NCBI GenBank assembly: GCA_030418115.1 | Contig: JAUHQD010000002.1 | Coordinates: 124,001 to 188,000 of the forward strand | From: Alteromonadaceae bacterium BrNp21-10 | GTDB taxonomy: Bacteria > Pseudomonadota > Gammaproteobacteria > Enterobacterales > Alteromonadaceae | Reading direction: 5' to 3' | DNA: 64,000 nucleotides | In this document: one piece after another, positions 15,914-24,804 of the stretch | How positions within the stretch are numbered: position 1 is the stretch's first letter | Layout of the letters: the number at the start of each line of letters is the position of its first letter | Translations under genes and position numbers: made by a program | Notes under the pieces: model-generated | Seen by the model: the letters and a program-made list of their open reading frames with translations, nothing else | Told to the model about the DNA's origin: nothing | Databases searched by the model: none

Positions 15914-17614
15914 TTATCCCAAACTGAGGTCAACCAATAAATAAATTAATAATAAAAACACAGTCCACATAACCGCAGTACCCGTAGATGATGCTTTGGC
16001 TAATACCCCCTGCGGAGCATAATGTTTTGATATAAAGTGCATCATTCGCGGCACGCGCCGGGCGGTAGCAGTACTCATTTGCCGTACTAAACGAGATTTA
16101 GCCTCTGATAAGCGCTGTAACGTTCTTGGTACCAAACGGCGGTAGAGCCAGTCCACCTCCAGATTAACCGAAGGTAATTCTGGCGGGTACATTTTGTATA
16201 AATTCAACCATACAAAGGCTAATGCCGAGAAGAACAGTAACTGAGTTTGCGCCAACACATGGGTGGCATCATATGGGTTGTAATCCAGATCGTAAGGCAA
16301 CAATTGGTATAATAGCTCAGGGAAAATACCAATAGTAACGCACAGCGTTGCCGCGATAGTCATGGCTAATAACATATTAAGCGGCGGCTCTTTAGCGCGA
16401 ATACCAGAGTCATGGGCGAAGAACGCAAAATAGGGAATTTTAATTCCCGCATGATGAAATACCCCTGCCGAGGCGAACAACAACATTAACCACACCCAAG
16501 TATGATCATTATTCAATGCCGCACTCATAATCATGGATTTACTGACAAAACCACTAAACAGCGGGAAGGCAGAAATCGATGCCGCGCCAACAATACACAA
16601 TATCGTGGTTTTGGGCATGGTCTTGTACAGGCCACCCAATTCAGAACCGTTTATCTTACCGGTAACATGTAATACTGCCCCCATCGACATGAACAACAGG
16701 CCCTTAAAAATAACATCGTTAAAGGCGTGAGCCACTGCGCCATTTATCGCCAGCGCGGTACCAATACCAATACCTACCACCATAAAACCGAGCTGGTTAA
16801 TCAAGCTATAAGCCAACACCCGGCGCAAGTCATTTTCGATGACCGCAAAGAAAATTGGGAAGCAGGTCATAGCGGCACCGATATACACCAACAATTCCGT
16901 GCCTGGATAACCACGCGCCAAAGCATAAATGGCGACTTTGGTGGTGAAAGCACTAAGAAAAACCGTCCCCGTAGGTGTTGCTTCCGGGTAGGCATCGGTT
17001 AACCAATTATGTAAAAACGGAAAGCCGCATTTAATGCCAAAGGCAATAAAGATTAACCAACCATGCACACCCGATAAACCAATATCCTCAAACGCAATCG
17101 AGCCATAAAGATGAGCATAGGCAATAATGCCGCCTAGCAATAACAAACCTGAGACAATTTGAATCAATAAATAACGCATACCCGCGTGATAGGAATGGCT
17201 GGTACGCCTTGCCCAAATAAGAAACACCGAGGTAATCGCCAGTAATTCCCAAAATACAAACAGAGTTAATAAATCACCAGCAAAAACCGCACCTAGCGCA
17301 CTACCTGCATACAGCATACTTGCCGTTTGTTGCATGCGGTCACGCAAGTGTAATGAATAAACAATGGCGATAAATGCAGCCAAATGGAACAGATAACCAA
17401 ACAGGATCGCGAGCCTGTCGACACGCAACAAACTCAGTTCAAAATCTAAAAGAGATATTGCCCAATAACTACCTTCTGGGGTCATCCATAAATTAATCGC
17501 ACCCAGTATAGGCGCGGTAAGCATGATCCCAGCGCGTACCCAACCATGAGTTAATGCCGCCAATACCGCAGCAATAAAAAAGATCACAAAGGGGGCCATT
17601 TCAGTCCCGAACAT
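15914..17614 (-). CDS. Third MrpD/NuoL-like proton-translocating antiporter subunit
   Basis: 566 residues with about 14 transmembrane helices and the proton-conducting antiporter fold shared by MrpA/MrpD and NuoL/M/N. The key charged residues are present: the TM5 glutamate (FVFWELLAITS) and TM7 lysine (FGIKCGFPFLHNWL). A roughly 80-residue basic, mostly soluble segment (YRRLVPRTLQRLSEAKSRLV) precedes a final helix, which the other two D-type proteins here lack. It overlaps the preceding 100-residue gene by 14 bases and has a good ribosome-binding site (GAGGGAGATAAAC). It is the last gene of the operon and probably supplies one proton/Na+ path in place of an MrpA N-terminal domain. Confidence 0.88.
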   Translation of the reverse strand: MFGTEMAPFVIFFIAAVLAALTHGWVRAGIMLTAPILGAINLWMTPEGSYWAISLLDFELSLLRVDRLAILFGYLFHLAAFIAIVYSLHLRDRMQQTASMLYAGSALGAVFAGDLLTLFVFWELLAITSVFLIWARRTSHSYHAGMRYLLIQIVSGLLLLGGIIAYAHLYGSIAFEDIGLSGVHGWLIFIAFGIKCGFPFLHNWLTDAYPEATPTGTVFLSAFTTKVAIYALARGYPGTELLVYIGAAMTCFPIFFAVIENDLRRVLAYSLINQLGFMVVGIGIGTALAINGAVAHAFNDVIFKGLLFMSMGAVLHVTGKINGSELGGLYKTMPKTTILCIVGAASISAFPLFSGFVSKSMIMSAALNNDHTWVWLMLLFASAGVFHHAGIKIPYFAFFAHDSGIRAKEPPLNMLLAMTIAATLCVTIGIFPELLYQLLPYDLDYNPYDATHVLAQTQLLFFSALAFVWLNLYKMYPPELPSVNLEVDWLYRRLVPRTLQRLSEAKSRLVRQMSTATARRVPRMMHFISKHYAPQGVLAKASSTGTAVMWTVFLLLIYLLVDLSLG

Positions 17615-17903
17615 GTTTATCTCCCTCGGATGATGCTGTTACGTGAGTCGATTCAGGTAGATCATAATAGTCCTCGTCGCGCATTAAGAGAGCTCGCATC
17701 CATTTGGCAACAAATACCAGTACCACACAGCCAACAAAACCGTAAATAGGGTAAAACGCCCACAGATTTTCCCAGCTATGGTAGACCTTGCGGTTGATCA
17801 CAAAGTCGAGAACCACTAATAACGCACAGCAGATATACAAGCCATAGAGGACTTTTTTAATATTCTGCGGGTTATCAAATAAATGGGTTTTGTCTATTTT
17901 CAT
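17601..17903 (-). CDS. Small two-helix membrane protein of the Mrp operon
   Basis: 100 residues with two predicted transmembrane helices (about 18-36 and 48-68) and an acidic, soluble C-terminus (RDEDYYDLPES). It overlaps its upstream neighbour by ATGA and the downstream gene by 14 bases, which implies translational coupling and a role tied to the antiporter. It matches none of the named subunits MrpA-G. It may be an accessory or assembly subunit holding the extra D-like proteins. Confidence 0.75.
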   Translation of the reverse strand: MKIDKTHLFDNPQNIKKVLYGLYICCALLVVLDFVINRKVYHSWENLWAFYPIYGFVGCVVLVFVAKWMRALLMRDEDYYDLPESTHVTASSEGDKHVRD

Positions 17904-19381
17904 GGTGTGACTCCAACCATCTTCGCCAACTCAAATAGAGATTGCGGGAAGAAGAATAGTAATACACAGCCCAAGCTGGTAATCATGATGGCAATAAGTG
18001 CAGCAAGCGGTGCTTCCTCAATTGAGGTGCTGCTATTAGCGCTTTTTGGTGCCGCTTTGCCTGGGAAAAATCCTCGAATTGGAATAGGTAATAAATAAGC
18101 AATATTCAGCAATGAACTGACCATCAACACCATCATTAATATCCAGTGTTGGGTTTCCAGCGTTCCCAGCAATAAGTAGTACTTGCTCCAACTGCCACCT
18201 GTGGGTGGTAAGCCGATAATACTTAAAGAGCCTATAAAAAACGCGATCATAGTGATCGGCATTTTACGGCCAAGGCCTGCCATTTGGCTGATTTCAGTCT
18301 TATGGCTGGCAACGAGAATGGCACCGGCACAAAAGAACAGAGTGATTTTGCCAAAAGCGTGCATGGCAATATGCATACTACTGCCGATTAAACCCGCCTC
18401 GGTTGCCAGCAATACACCTAAGCTAATATAGGCCAACTGGCTAATAGTCGAATACGCCAAACGGGCTTTAAGATTATCTTGGCCCATGGCGATTAAGGAT
18501 GAGGCTAAAATAGTAAAGGCGGTTAGGTACAGCAAAAAGTCCGTGGTAACCAAAGCACTCACGTTATCTAGGCCAAAGATATACACCAGCGTTTTTATTA
18601 GCGTGAATACACCGGCCTTCACTACCGCCACTGCATGCAACAACGCACTAACCGGTGTCGGTGCCACCATAGCAGCCGGCAACCAGCGATGAAAAGGCAT
18701 CATGGCCGCCTTGCCAATACCGAACACAAACATCACTAGCAAAATAGCCAATAACAGTGGCGAGGTGTTATCAGCAAATACACCACCCACGGTAAAGGAT
18801 AGGTTACCGGCAAGGGCCCAAGTACCAATTAAGGCGGGCAGGAAAAACACAATTGACGTACCGAGCAAGATCCTTAGATAAGTTCTGCCACCGCGCTGGG
18901 CCTTATCGGTGCCAGCGTGAGTCACTAACGGATAAGTTGCCAGTGTGAGTACTTCATAAAAAATAAACAAAGTGAACAGGTTTTCGGAAAATGCGATGGC
19001 CATTACTGCCGAAATAGAGATGGCAAAAAAAGCATAGAAACGGGTCTGATTTTGTTCCTCATGGCTGCGCATATAGCCAATGGCATAAAGTGTCGTCACT
19101 ATCCATAAAAAGCTAGCAATCAGTGCAAACAACACACTTAAGGCTTCGGTTTTGAAGCTGATAGTTAGCCCGGGCAGTAATGTTATCCAATTCACCATCG
19201 CCGTCTGGCCACTGATGACCTGTTGGTACAGTAGGTAAACCAAGATAAAAACGCTGGTGGCAATAATTAAGGAGATTGCCTCTCTGATATTCGGATGTCG
19301 ATGAGTCAACATCACTCCAACAGCAGCAAGCAGAGGTAATAGAATAATGGTCTGGATCAGTATCTCAGCAGATAAACTCAT
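17900..19381 (-). CDS. Second MrpD-like antiporter subunit
   Basis: 493 residues, about 14 transmembrane helices, proton-conducting membrane transporter family. The TM5 Glu (FIFYEVLTLATYP) and TM7 Lys (GIGKAAMMPFHRW) are conserved, as is the half-helix region MPFHRWLPAAMVAPTPVSAL. It is most similar in layout to MrpD/NuoM. The start overlaps the upstream mrpD stop as ATGA. An acidic, Ser-rich loop (SANSSTSIEEAP) lies near the C-terminus, as in the upstream subunit. Confidence 0.88.
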   Translation of the reverse strand: MSLSAEILIQTIILLPLLAAVGVMLTHRHPNIREAISLIIATSVFILVYLLYQQVISGQTAMVNWITLLPGLTISFKTEALSVLFALIASFLWIVTTLYAIGYMRSHEEQNQTRFYAFFAISISAVMAIAFSENLFTLFIFYEVLTLATYPLVTHAGTDKAQRGGRTYLRILLGTSIVFFLPALIGTWALAGNLSFTVGGVFADNTSPLLLAILLVMFVFGIGKAAMMPFHRWLPAAMVAPTPVSALLHAVAVVKAGVFTLIKTLVYIFGLDNVSALVTTDFLLYLTAFTILASSLIAMGQDNLKARLAYSTISQLAYISLGVLLATEAGLIGSSMHIAMHAFGKITLFFCAGAILVASHKTEISQMAGLGRKMPITMIAFFIGSLSIIGLPPTGGSWSKYYLLLGTLETQHWILMMVLMVSSLLNIAYLLPIPIRGFFPGKAAPKSANSSTSIEEAPLAALIAIMITSLGCVLLFFFPQSLFELAKMVGVTP

Positions 19382-20880
19382 GACCCACCTCCCATCAAGA
19401 AATTAGCCGCGGTGGCGCTGGCTTCCAACGGCAGGCGAGTGTCTATGCCAAAATAAACATTGGCCAATACCAATATCCATATTGGGATCAGCAAACTTAA
19501 CGGCGCTTCTTTGATTGGGGATAAATTTGCCGCCGAACTTGAAGAGACATTCGACGGCATAGCTGCTTTGCCGAAATAGGCACTTTCTACTAATGCCCAT
19601 ACATAATAAATAGACAAGAGTGATCCTATAACAATCAATAGTGCCACCGGCCAAAGTCCACTTTGGAAACTGGCCAGTACCAAATACCATTTGCTAACAA
19701 AGCCGACCGTAAGTGGTACACCAATCAAACTCAGGCCAGCAACAACAATGGCCGCCATGGTCCAAGGCATTTGTTTAGCCAGTCCATTAAAGCCAGAACG
19801 TTCAGCGCTACCAATACGGTACACAACGGCCGCCAAGGCCAAAAATAAAGCGCCTTTCATCAACGCATGATTAAACAAATGTAGCAGTGTCGCTTGTAAT
19901 CCAAGACTGCTGCCGATGCCAATACCAATGATCATGTAACCTATTTGAGCAACACTGGAATAAGCAAACAAACGCTTAATATTCGGCTGCTTAATAGCCA
20001 CCGTCGAGGCAACAAACACGCTCACCAGTCCCAGTCCGATAAAAATTGGCTGAATAGGCAACGCGCTAAAATCCGCACCAAAGACACTGAAGTACAAACG
20101 AATCAGCAGATATATCGCCACCTTGGTAGCGGTTGCCGCCAAAAAGGCTGTGACAATTGAAGGCGCATAGGTATAGGTATTGGGTAACCAAAGATGCAGT
20201 GGGAACAACGCCAGTTTTAAACATACCCCCACAATCATAAAGGCAAATGCGGTGTAAACCGTGGCCGATTCGCTCGCCACAGGAAGACGTTCGGCAAGAT
20301 CTTGCATATTTAAGGTACCGGTCAAACTGTATAACAGTCCAATCCCGAGCAGCAGAAAAGTTGCGCCTATAGTGCCCAAAATTAAATATTGGTAAGCCGC
20401 CAACAGCGCGCGGCGATCACGGCCAAACGCCACCAAGGCGTAGGTGGCTAATGAAGATATTTCCAGAAAGACGAAAACATTGAATATATCACCAGTAGCA
20501 ACAATCCCTAATAAACCCGCCATACAAAGCAGATACAGCACATAAAACACACTTTGTTTATCTTCATCAATTTCCTGACGAATACTGGTATTAGCGGCCA
20601 GCAAAACAACAGTACCAATGGCACTGACAATCAGTAATACATAAGCAGAAAGTAAGTCGATGCGATATTCAATACCCCATGGCGCATCCCATCCACCGAG
20701 CATGTAACTAATAACGCCGCTTTGCTGAACCTGATACAGCAGCGCGCCACTAATAAGCAGTGAAATAACAGCGGCAAAACAAGCAAATAACCAAGATAAT
20801 CTGGGTTTATTTAATAGCAAACAGGCTGGCGCAGCCAATAGCGGCACTATTACCTGCAGAATGGGTAAATGATTTAACAC
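19378..20880 (-). CDS. mrpD: Na+/H+ antiporter subunit MrpD
   Basis: 500 residues with about 14 helices. The TM5 Glu (FLEISSLATYAL) and TM7 Lys (GVCLKLALFPLHLWLPNTY) of the MrpD/NuoN-like fold are visible. Its place directly after MrpC is the usual Mrp order. It starts with GTG inside the end of mrpC (7-base overlap), with GGAG about 11 bases upstream. It should form the proton half-channel interacting with MrpC and the A'/B membrane arm. Confidence 0.9.
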   Translation of the reverse strand: MLNHLPILQVIVPLLAAPACLLLNKPRLSWLFACFAAVISLLISGALLYQVQQSGVISYMLGGWDAPWGIEYRIDLLSAYVLLIVSAIGTVVLLAANTSIRQEIDEDKQSVFYVLYLLCMAGLLGIVATGDIFNVFVFLEISSLATYALVAFGRDRRALLAAYQYLILGTIGATFLLLGIGLLYSLTGTLNMQDLAERLPVASESATVYTAFAFMIVGVCLKLALFPLHLWLPNTYTYAPSIVTAFLAATATKVAIYLLIRLYFSVFGADFSALPIQPIFIGLGLVSVFVASTVAIKQPNIKRLFAYSSVAQIGYMIIGIGIGSSLGLQATLLHLFNHALMKGALFLALAAVVYRIGSAERSGFNGLAKQMPWTMAAIVVAGLSLIGVPLTVGFVSKWYLVLASFQSGLWPVALLIVIGSLLSIYYVWALVESAYFGKAAMPSNVSSSSAANLSPIKEAPLSLLIPIWILVLANVYFGIDTRLPLEASATAANFLMGGGS

Positions 20881-21224
20881 CTGTTATCTAACTCCTGTAA
20901 CTCGGCATCTTCCACCGTTCCATAAGCGCGTTTGATCCTGACAACCAGCGCCAGCGCCAGCGCCATAGTGGCAATGCCCACCACGATGGCGGTAAGGATC
21001 AATACATGAGGTAATGGATTTGAATACAATGTTTCAGTGCTAGAGAAAATCGGTGCAGTGCCGCCGTCGACCTTACCCACACTAATGTAAAAAATGAATA
21101 CCGATGTTTGAAAAATATTAAGACCAATGAGTTTTTTGATCAGATTATTGCGGCTTATCACTATGTATAACCCGATCATCATCAGCACAATAACCATCCA
21201 ATAATTATAGAGATCGTAAAACAT
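20874..21224 (-). CDS. mrpC: Na+/H+ antiporter subunit MrpC (NuoK-like)
   Basis: 116 residues with three transmembrane helices, homologous in layout to NuoK. The signature PHVLILTAIVVGIATMALAL of MrpC is present, as is GLNIFQTSVFIFYISVG. The ATG overlaps the preceding stop (TAATG) behind a strong AGGAGAAGGATA ribosome-binding site. It belongs to the multisubunit cation/proton antiporter in the inner membrane. Confidence 0.93.
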   Translation of the reverse strand: MFYDLYNYWMVIVLMMIGLYIVISRNNLIKKLIGLNIFQTSVFIFYISVGKVDGGTAPIFSSTETLYSNPLPHVLILTAIVVGIATMALALALVVRIKRAYGTVEDAELQELDNRC

Positions 21225-22240
21225 TATCCTTCTCCTAGCTGAGACTCAGCCTGATGAGAGAAAGCAAAGAAAATCAATATCATGCCCGCCGCAATAGTGA
21301 TGCCCACCCCTAACTCGATGACCAAAATACCGAGGTGCTGACCGATAATAGGATCACTCGCTAGTACCGAGTAATCGAGAAAGTTACCTCCAGAGAGCAT
21401 GCTGACCACACCTGTCGAGCCATAAATGAAAACACCAAAGGCACAGAGTATCCGCAGTACGCTGGGTTTAATAACCTCCATGGCTTTGTTCAATCCGTAC
21501 AGCATGGTGTAGAGAATAATGCCCGCAGCAAAAATAACCCCGGCCTGGAAGCCCCCGCCCGGGCCATATTCGCCGTGAAATTGAACATAAAAGGCAAACA
21601 ATAAAATCAACGGGATCAATATTTTACTCACAATACGCAATACATGGTGATCCCGCATACCGCCCTGCTCTACCTGCATTGACGGCTTGCTCGGTGAAAA
21701 CAATTGGCTAGAGAACAGCGCCAACACTCCCATCGCGGCGGTGAAAATAACCAGCACTTCTCCCAAAGTGTCGTAACCGCGATAGCTGGCTAAAACCGAA
21801 GTGACCATATTGGGTATCCCGATCTCTTCCGGGGACTGTTCAATGTAGCGGATATTGACATGTTGCTGCGCTGGCGCATCGGCTGAACCGAAGGCCGGCA
21901 TATCGATAGTGCCAAAAATCAATAACCCGCCGGTAAGCAGCATCAACATGAGCATTGCCACTTTTTTAACAACGGCTGGTTTTTTGAGGTTAGCCTCAAG
22001 CTTCTCATAACGTCCCGTTACCCCAAGTACCATCAGCATCAGCAATGGGAAAATACCGGCGCCCACCGCAGCTTCCGTAAACGCGACATCAACCGCATCC
22101 ATAGCGACAAAGAAACTGGCCGACAACAGACCATAAATACCGCTTAACATCACCGCAGCAAAAAGATCGACAACACGAGCAATGGCTATTGCAGTAATAA
22201 CCAGCAGCATCAACAATGTAATATCAAAAACCTGTGTGAT
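21224..22240 (-). CDS. Fused MrpA C-terminal (DUF4040) plus MrpB subunit, probable ATC start
   Basis: About 338 residues. The first 80 form the DUF4040/MrpA C-terminal (NuoJ-like) segment (VVDLFAAVMLSGIYGLLSA, FTEAAVGAGIFPLLML). The last 150 are an MrpB/MnhB domain (GPGGGFQAGVIFAAGIILY). So the short A' module and B are one polypeptide, and the antiporter-like N-terminus of MrpA is absent. Start: the first conventional codons are TTG 22216 and ATG 22210, with no ribosome-binding site. ATC at 22240 in the same frame is preceded by AAGGAG with 7-base spacing and adds eight residues (starting as M-T-Q-V-F-D if initiated) that fit family N-termini. An ATC start is therefore inferred; a sequence error is the alternative. 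Confidence 0.85.
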   Translation of the reverse strand: MTQVFDITLLMLLVITAIAIARVVDLFAAVMLSGIYGLLSASFFVAMDAVDVAFTEAAVGAGIFPLLMLMVLGVTGRYEKLEANLKKPAVVKKVAMLMLMLLTGGLLIFGTIDMPAFGSADAPAQQHVNIRYIEQSPEEIGIPNMVTSVLASYRGYDTLGEVLVIFTAAMGVLALFSSQLFSPSKPSMQVEQGGMRDHHVLRIVSKILIPLILLFAFYVQFHGEYGPGGGFQAGVIFAAGIILYTMLYGLNKAMEVIKPSVLRILCAFGVFIYGSTGVVSMLSGGNFLDYSVLASDPIIGQHLGILVIELGVGITIAAGMILIFFAFSHQAESQLGEG

Positions 22241-22290
22241 GGTGTTTCTCCTTAAAAAACGGTACCAGTATTATTCTGTCGACGAGACGA

Positions 22291-22611
22291 TTAGCCGGAG
22301 TGATTGTTGTGAATAATAGGGGTTAGTTTTCCGTGCATTGCCGATTTAGCTAAGGCATGACTGGCAGTAGGACTGGTTAACATAATAAACAGTAATATCA
22401 GCACTAATTTGAATAACACTAAGCCCCATCCTGCGATCAGCATTAATCCAATCAAAATAAGACTTGTCGCTAGAGTTTCAGTAATGCCCGCCGCATGCAT
22501 ACGAGTGAAAAAATCTGGAAAGCGTAGTATGCCAACACCACCGGACAATATGAGCAAGGCACCCAATATAAAACAGGCTGAACTTATCAACTGGATGATT
22601 AATTCCATCAT
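22291..22611 (-). CDS. mrpG: Na+/H+ antiporter subunit MrpG
   Basis: 106 residues, three transmembrane helices, with the MrpG/MnhG signature GGVGILRFPDFFTRMHAAG and TSPTASHALAKSA. The start overlaps the mrpF stop by four bases. A 50-75-base gap separates it from the next gene, the only real gap in the operon. Confidence 0.93.
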   Translation of the reverse strand: MMELIIQLISSACFILGALLILSGGVGILRFPDFFTRMHAAGITETLATSLILIGLMLIAGWGLVLFKLVLILLFIMLTSPTASHALAKSAMHGKLTPIIHNNHSG

Positions 22612-22880
22612 GACTCGCTCCCGTTAATTCTGTTATCGCTATACTCGAAATATCGCAGCACGCCGATGACGCTAATAAAATTAATCAGCGCATAAACTAA
22701 GGCAATATCGAGAAATTCAGGTCGACCAAACAGAAATCCCATGACTGCAATCAGTAAAACCGTTTTGGTGCCAAACAAGTTCACCGCTAAAATTCGGTCG
22801 TATATGCTGGGACCCAATAAGGCTCTAAGTAATGCCATAAACATGACAGTTAATAATACAATCGCTAACATTATTAACAT
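22608..22880 (-). CDS. mrpF: Na+/H+ antiporter subunit MrpF
   Basis: 90 residues, three transmembrane helices, with the MrpF motif GPSIYDRILAVNLFGTKTVL and the C-terminal YALINFISVIGVLRY. It begins on the base next to the mrpE stop codon. It is a small membrane-arm subunit of the Mrp complex. Confidence 0.93.
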   Translation of the reverse strand: MLIMLAIVLLTVMFMALLRALLGPSIYDRILAVNLFGTKTVLLIAVMGFLFGRPEFLDIALVYALINFISVIGVLRYFEYSDNRINGSES

Positions 22881-23354
22881 TTACATCTCCAACCGATTTA
22901 CTTGTTGAGCCATTTCACCTTGTCGCAGTTCTTCCATGTTATGCGCGGTTAATGAATGAATCAGCACTGAGTCGCTCTCCATATTCATGGCTACAGTGCC
23001 GGGCGTCAGCGTGATGGAATTAGCATAAATGACTTTGCCAATTTCGCTTTGTTGCCCAATAGGTAAAGTCGCAACACAGGGACTAATGGAACTATTGCCA
23101 CGCCAAACATGCACGACAACATCAATGTTGCTTTGCACAATTTTTTTAGCCAGCCACCAATAATAAGCAGGCAATTTACGGCTAAGGTGCAAAGGTTGGG
23201 ATTCGTCGTCAATAATCCCCATACGTAACGAAAGCCATATAACAAAAAAAACAGAAACTAGCCCTAACGCTAGTAGTAATGGCGTATACAACCCAGAGTT
23301 GAATAACCATAAAATGGCAAGCAGAAAAAACAGGCTAATTGTGTGTTTATTCAT
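22881..23354 (-). CDS. mrpE: Na+/H+ antiporter subunit MrpE
   Basis: 157 residues from the ATG at 23354 (GGA seven bases upstream); an in-frame ATG at 23366 is less well placed. Two N-terminal helices are followed by a soluble domain with the MnhE signature (YANSITLTPGTVAM, SVLIHSLTA). It is the first gene of the operon, so its promoter should lie in 23355-23447. E-F-G first in order is the arrangement seen in Mrp-like modules of archaeal membrane-bound hydrogenases. Confidence 0.92.
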   Translation of the reverse strand: MNKHTISLFFLLAILWLFNSGLYTPLLLALGLVSVFFVIWLSLRMGIIDDESQPLHLSRKLPAYYWWLAKKIVQSNIDVVVHVWRGNSSISPCVATLPIGQQSEIGKVIYANSITLTPGTVAMNMESDSVLIHSLTAHNMEELRQGEMAQQVNRLEM

Positions 23355-23447
23355 AGCGCATTCCAACTACCTTAGATTGAAGACCGTAATGTTTAAGGCA
23401 ATGAATTGAAGAAGTGCAACCCTTGATGGATGAATGCATATTTTCAA

Positions 23448-23891
23448 TTATTTGCTGCATAGGAAATTTTGTTGCAGCACTTTCTCAAGCAAGTTTTTTG
23501 CTAAAACATTGCTTGCCGGTTTCTGTCTGTTGATTAATAAGGCAATGTCTTCAATGCTGATGGACTCGGGGATGCAGTAACTGCTGTTCTCCGACATTTG
23601 GTATTTTTCAGATAGCCCGCCAGCGCGGGATTGTAACGCCTGTTGCCTAAAGGTAGTGGCAGGTATTTTGTCAGAACGATATAGATCCTCCCCTGACAAA
23701 AAACCTTTAATATACATTGCACAAAGTAATTTGTTGGTGCTAACCGTTGAGGACTCTTTTTTACTGTCAAATGCCTTACAAACAGCCTGTAGATCTGCGG
23801 CATTCATTTTATCTATTGCTTGGGCTTGCAGAGGGATTGCCCCCATCAACATAATCACTAGTGAAATTTTAACTAATATGTTTTTCAGCAT
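23448..23891 (-). CDS. Exported protein with Rap1a/Tai-like domain
   Basis: 147 residues from ATG 23891, which has GAGGGA six bases upstream. A signal peptide ends near IPLQAQA. The mature part has the Rap1a/Tai pattern: C-x-FDS, LCAMYIKGFLSGEDLY, then CIPESISIEDIALLINRQ, SNVLAKNLLEKVL and a terminal FLC, with four cysteines able to form two disulfides. Named members are periplasmic immunity proteins to type VI amidase effectors, but most relatives have no known T6SS link, and none is seen here. It is a single gene between the Mrp operon and a two-component system. Function remains open. Confidence 0.75.
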   Translation of the reverse strand: MLKNILVKISLVIMLMGAIPLQAQAIDKMNAADLQAVCKAFDSKKESSTVSTNKLLCAMYIKGFLSGEDLYRSDKIPATTFRQQALQSRAGGLSEKYQMSENSSYCIPESISIEDIALLINRQKPASNVLAKNLLEKVLQQNFLCSK

Positions 23892-24051
23892 GCTATCCCT
23901 CATTCATTCTAAAAACTAAGCCATAGTTAGATTTTGGCATTGTTACCATTGGAAAAGATTGTCAAGAATGTAAAAAAGTGTGGCAAAGGATGGAGTACGT
24001 TTTTTTTTGGGTAGTTGTGTTGTATGTTAAAGCTTGAAGTGCTTTTTGAAG

Positions 24052-24804
24052 ATGAGGGATCCCATCACAACAATAGTGAACACAACAAGTCTGTCGATAT
24101 CACCTAAAGTATTGATTGTTGACGACAATCAAGATATTCGTGAATTGGTATCTCAATTACTGGAAGCCGAAGGATACTCCGCCACTACGGCCGTGGACGG
24201 TGAAGATATGTGGCAAGTCATGAGTGAGGAAAAACCCGATTTAATTCTGCTAGATGTGATGTTACCCGGCAAAGATGGCTTTGAACTTTGTAGACAACTG
24301 TGTGCCGATCAGAATATGCCACCCATCATTATGTTAACCGCCAAAGATGAAGAAATTGACCGAGTTGTCGGGCTAGAGTTGGGGGCAGATGATTATATTG
24401 TCAAACCCTTTGGGCGGCGTGAATTAATCGCCCGAATTAAGGCGGTACTGCGGCGAGTGAAGTCAGGTAGTGGTCAAATGGGTAAGGGCGTATATAGTTT
24501 TTCGGGAATGATTTTCAAACCCAGTCAGATGGAAATTCGTGATCCCTCTGGGACAAGCATTCCACTTTCCACCAGTGAGACACAATTATTATTAACCTTT
24601 ATACAAAATGCGCGCATTCCCTTGTCCCGCGATAGATTGCTGGATTTAACCAAAGGCAGAAACAGCACCCCTTTTGATCGCAGCATTGATTCCCATGTCA
24701 GCCGACTACGGCGCAAATTGGGTGATGATGGCAAAAAACCAGAGATTATTAAAACCTCTTGGGGAACCGGTTATATCTTCACTTGTCATGTAGAAGCGTT
24801 GTGA
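24052..24804 (+). CDS. OmpR/PhoB-type response regulator
   Basis: About 250 residues. The receiver domain has acidic VDDN, phosphoacceptor Asp in LILLDVMLPGKDGFE, a conserved Thr in MLTAKDEE and a Lys in VKPFGRREL. A winged-helix DNA-binding domain ends with SHVSRLRRKLGDD and SWGTGYIF. The ATG at 24052 is taken; the frame can start six codons upstream at TTG 24034. The stop overlaps the kinase GTG start as GTGA, so the two are co-translated. The regulon is unknown. Confidence 0.92.
   Translation: MRDPITTIVNTTSLSISPKVLIVDDNQDIRELVSQLLEAEGYSATTAVDGEDMWQVMSEEKPDLILLDVMLPGKDGFELCRQLCADQNMPPIIMLTAKDEEIDRVVGLELGADDYIVKPFGRRELIARIKAVLRRVKSGSGQMGKGVYSFSGMIFKPSQMEIRDPSGTSIPLSTSETQLLLTFIQNARIPLSRDRLLDLTKGRNSTPFDRSIDSHVSRLRRKLGDDGKKPEIIKTSWGTGYIFTCHVEAL

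Noticed and set aside
23448-23891. Type VI secretion immunity function for the Rap1a/Tai-like protein
   Set aside because: No T6SS effector or structural gene lies in the window; the domain is also found in many unrelated exported proteins.
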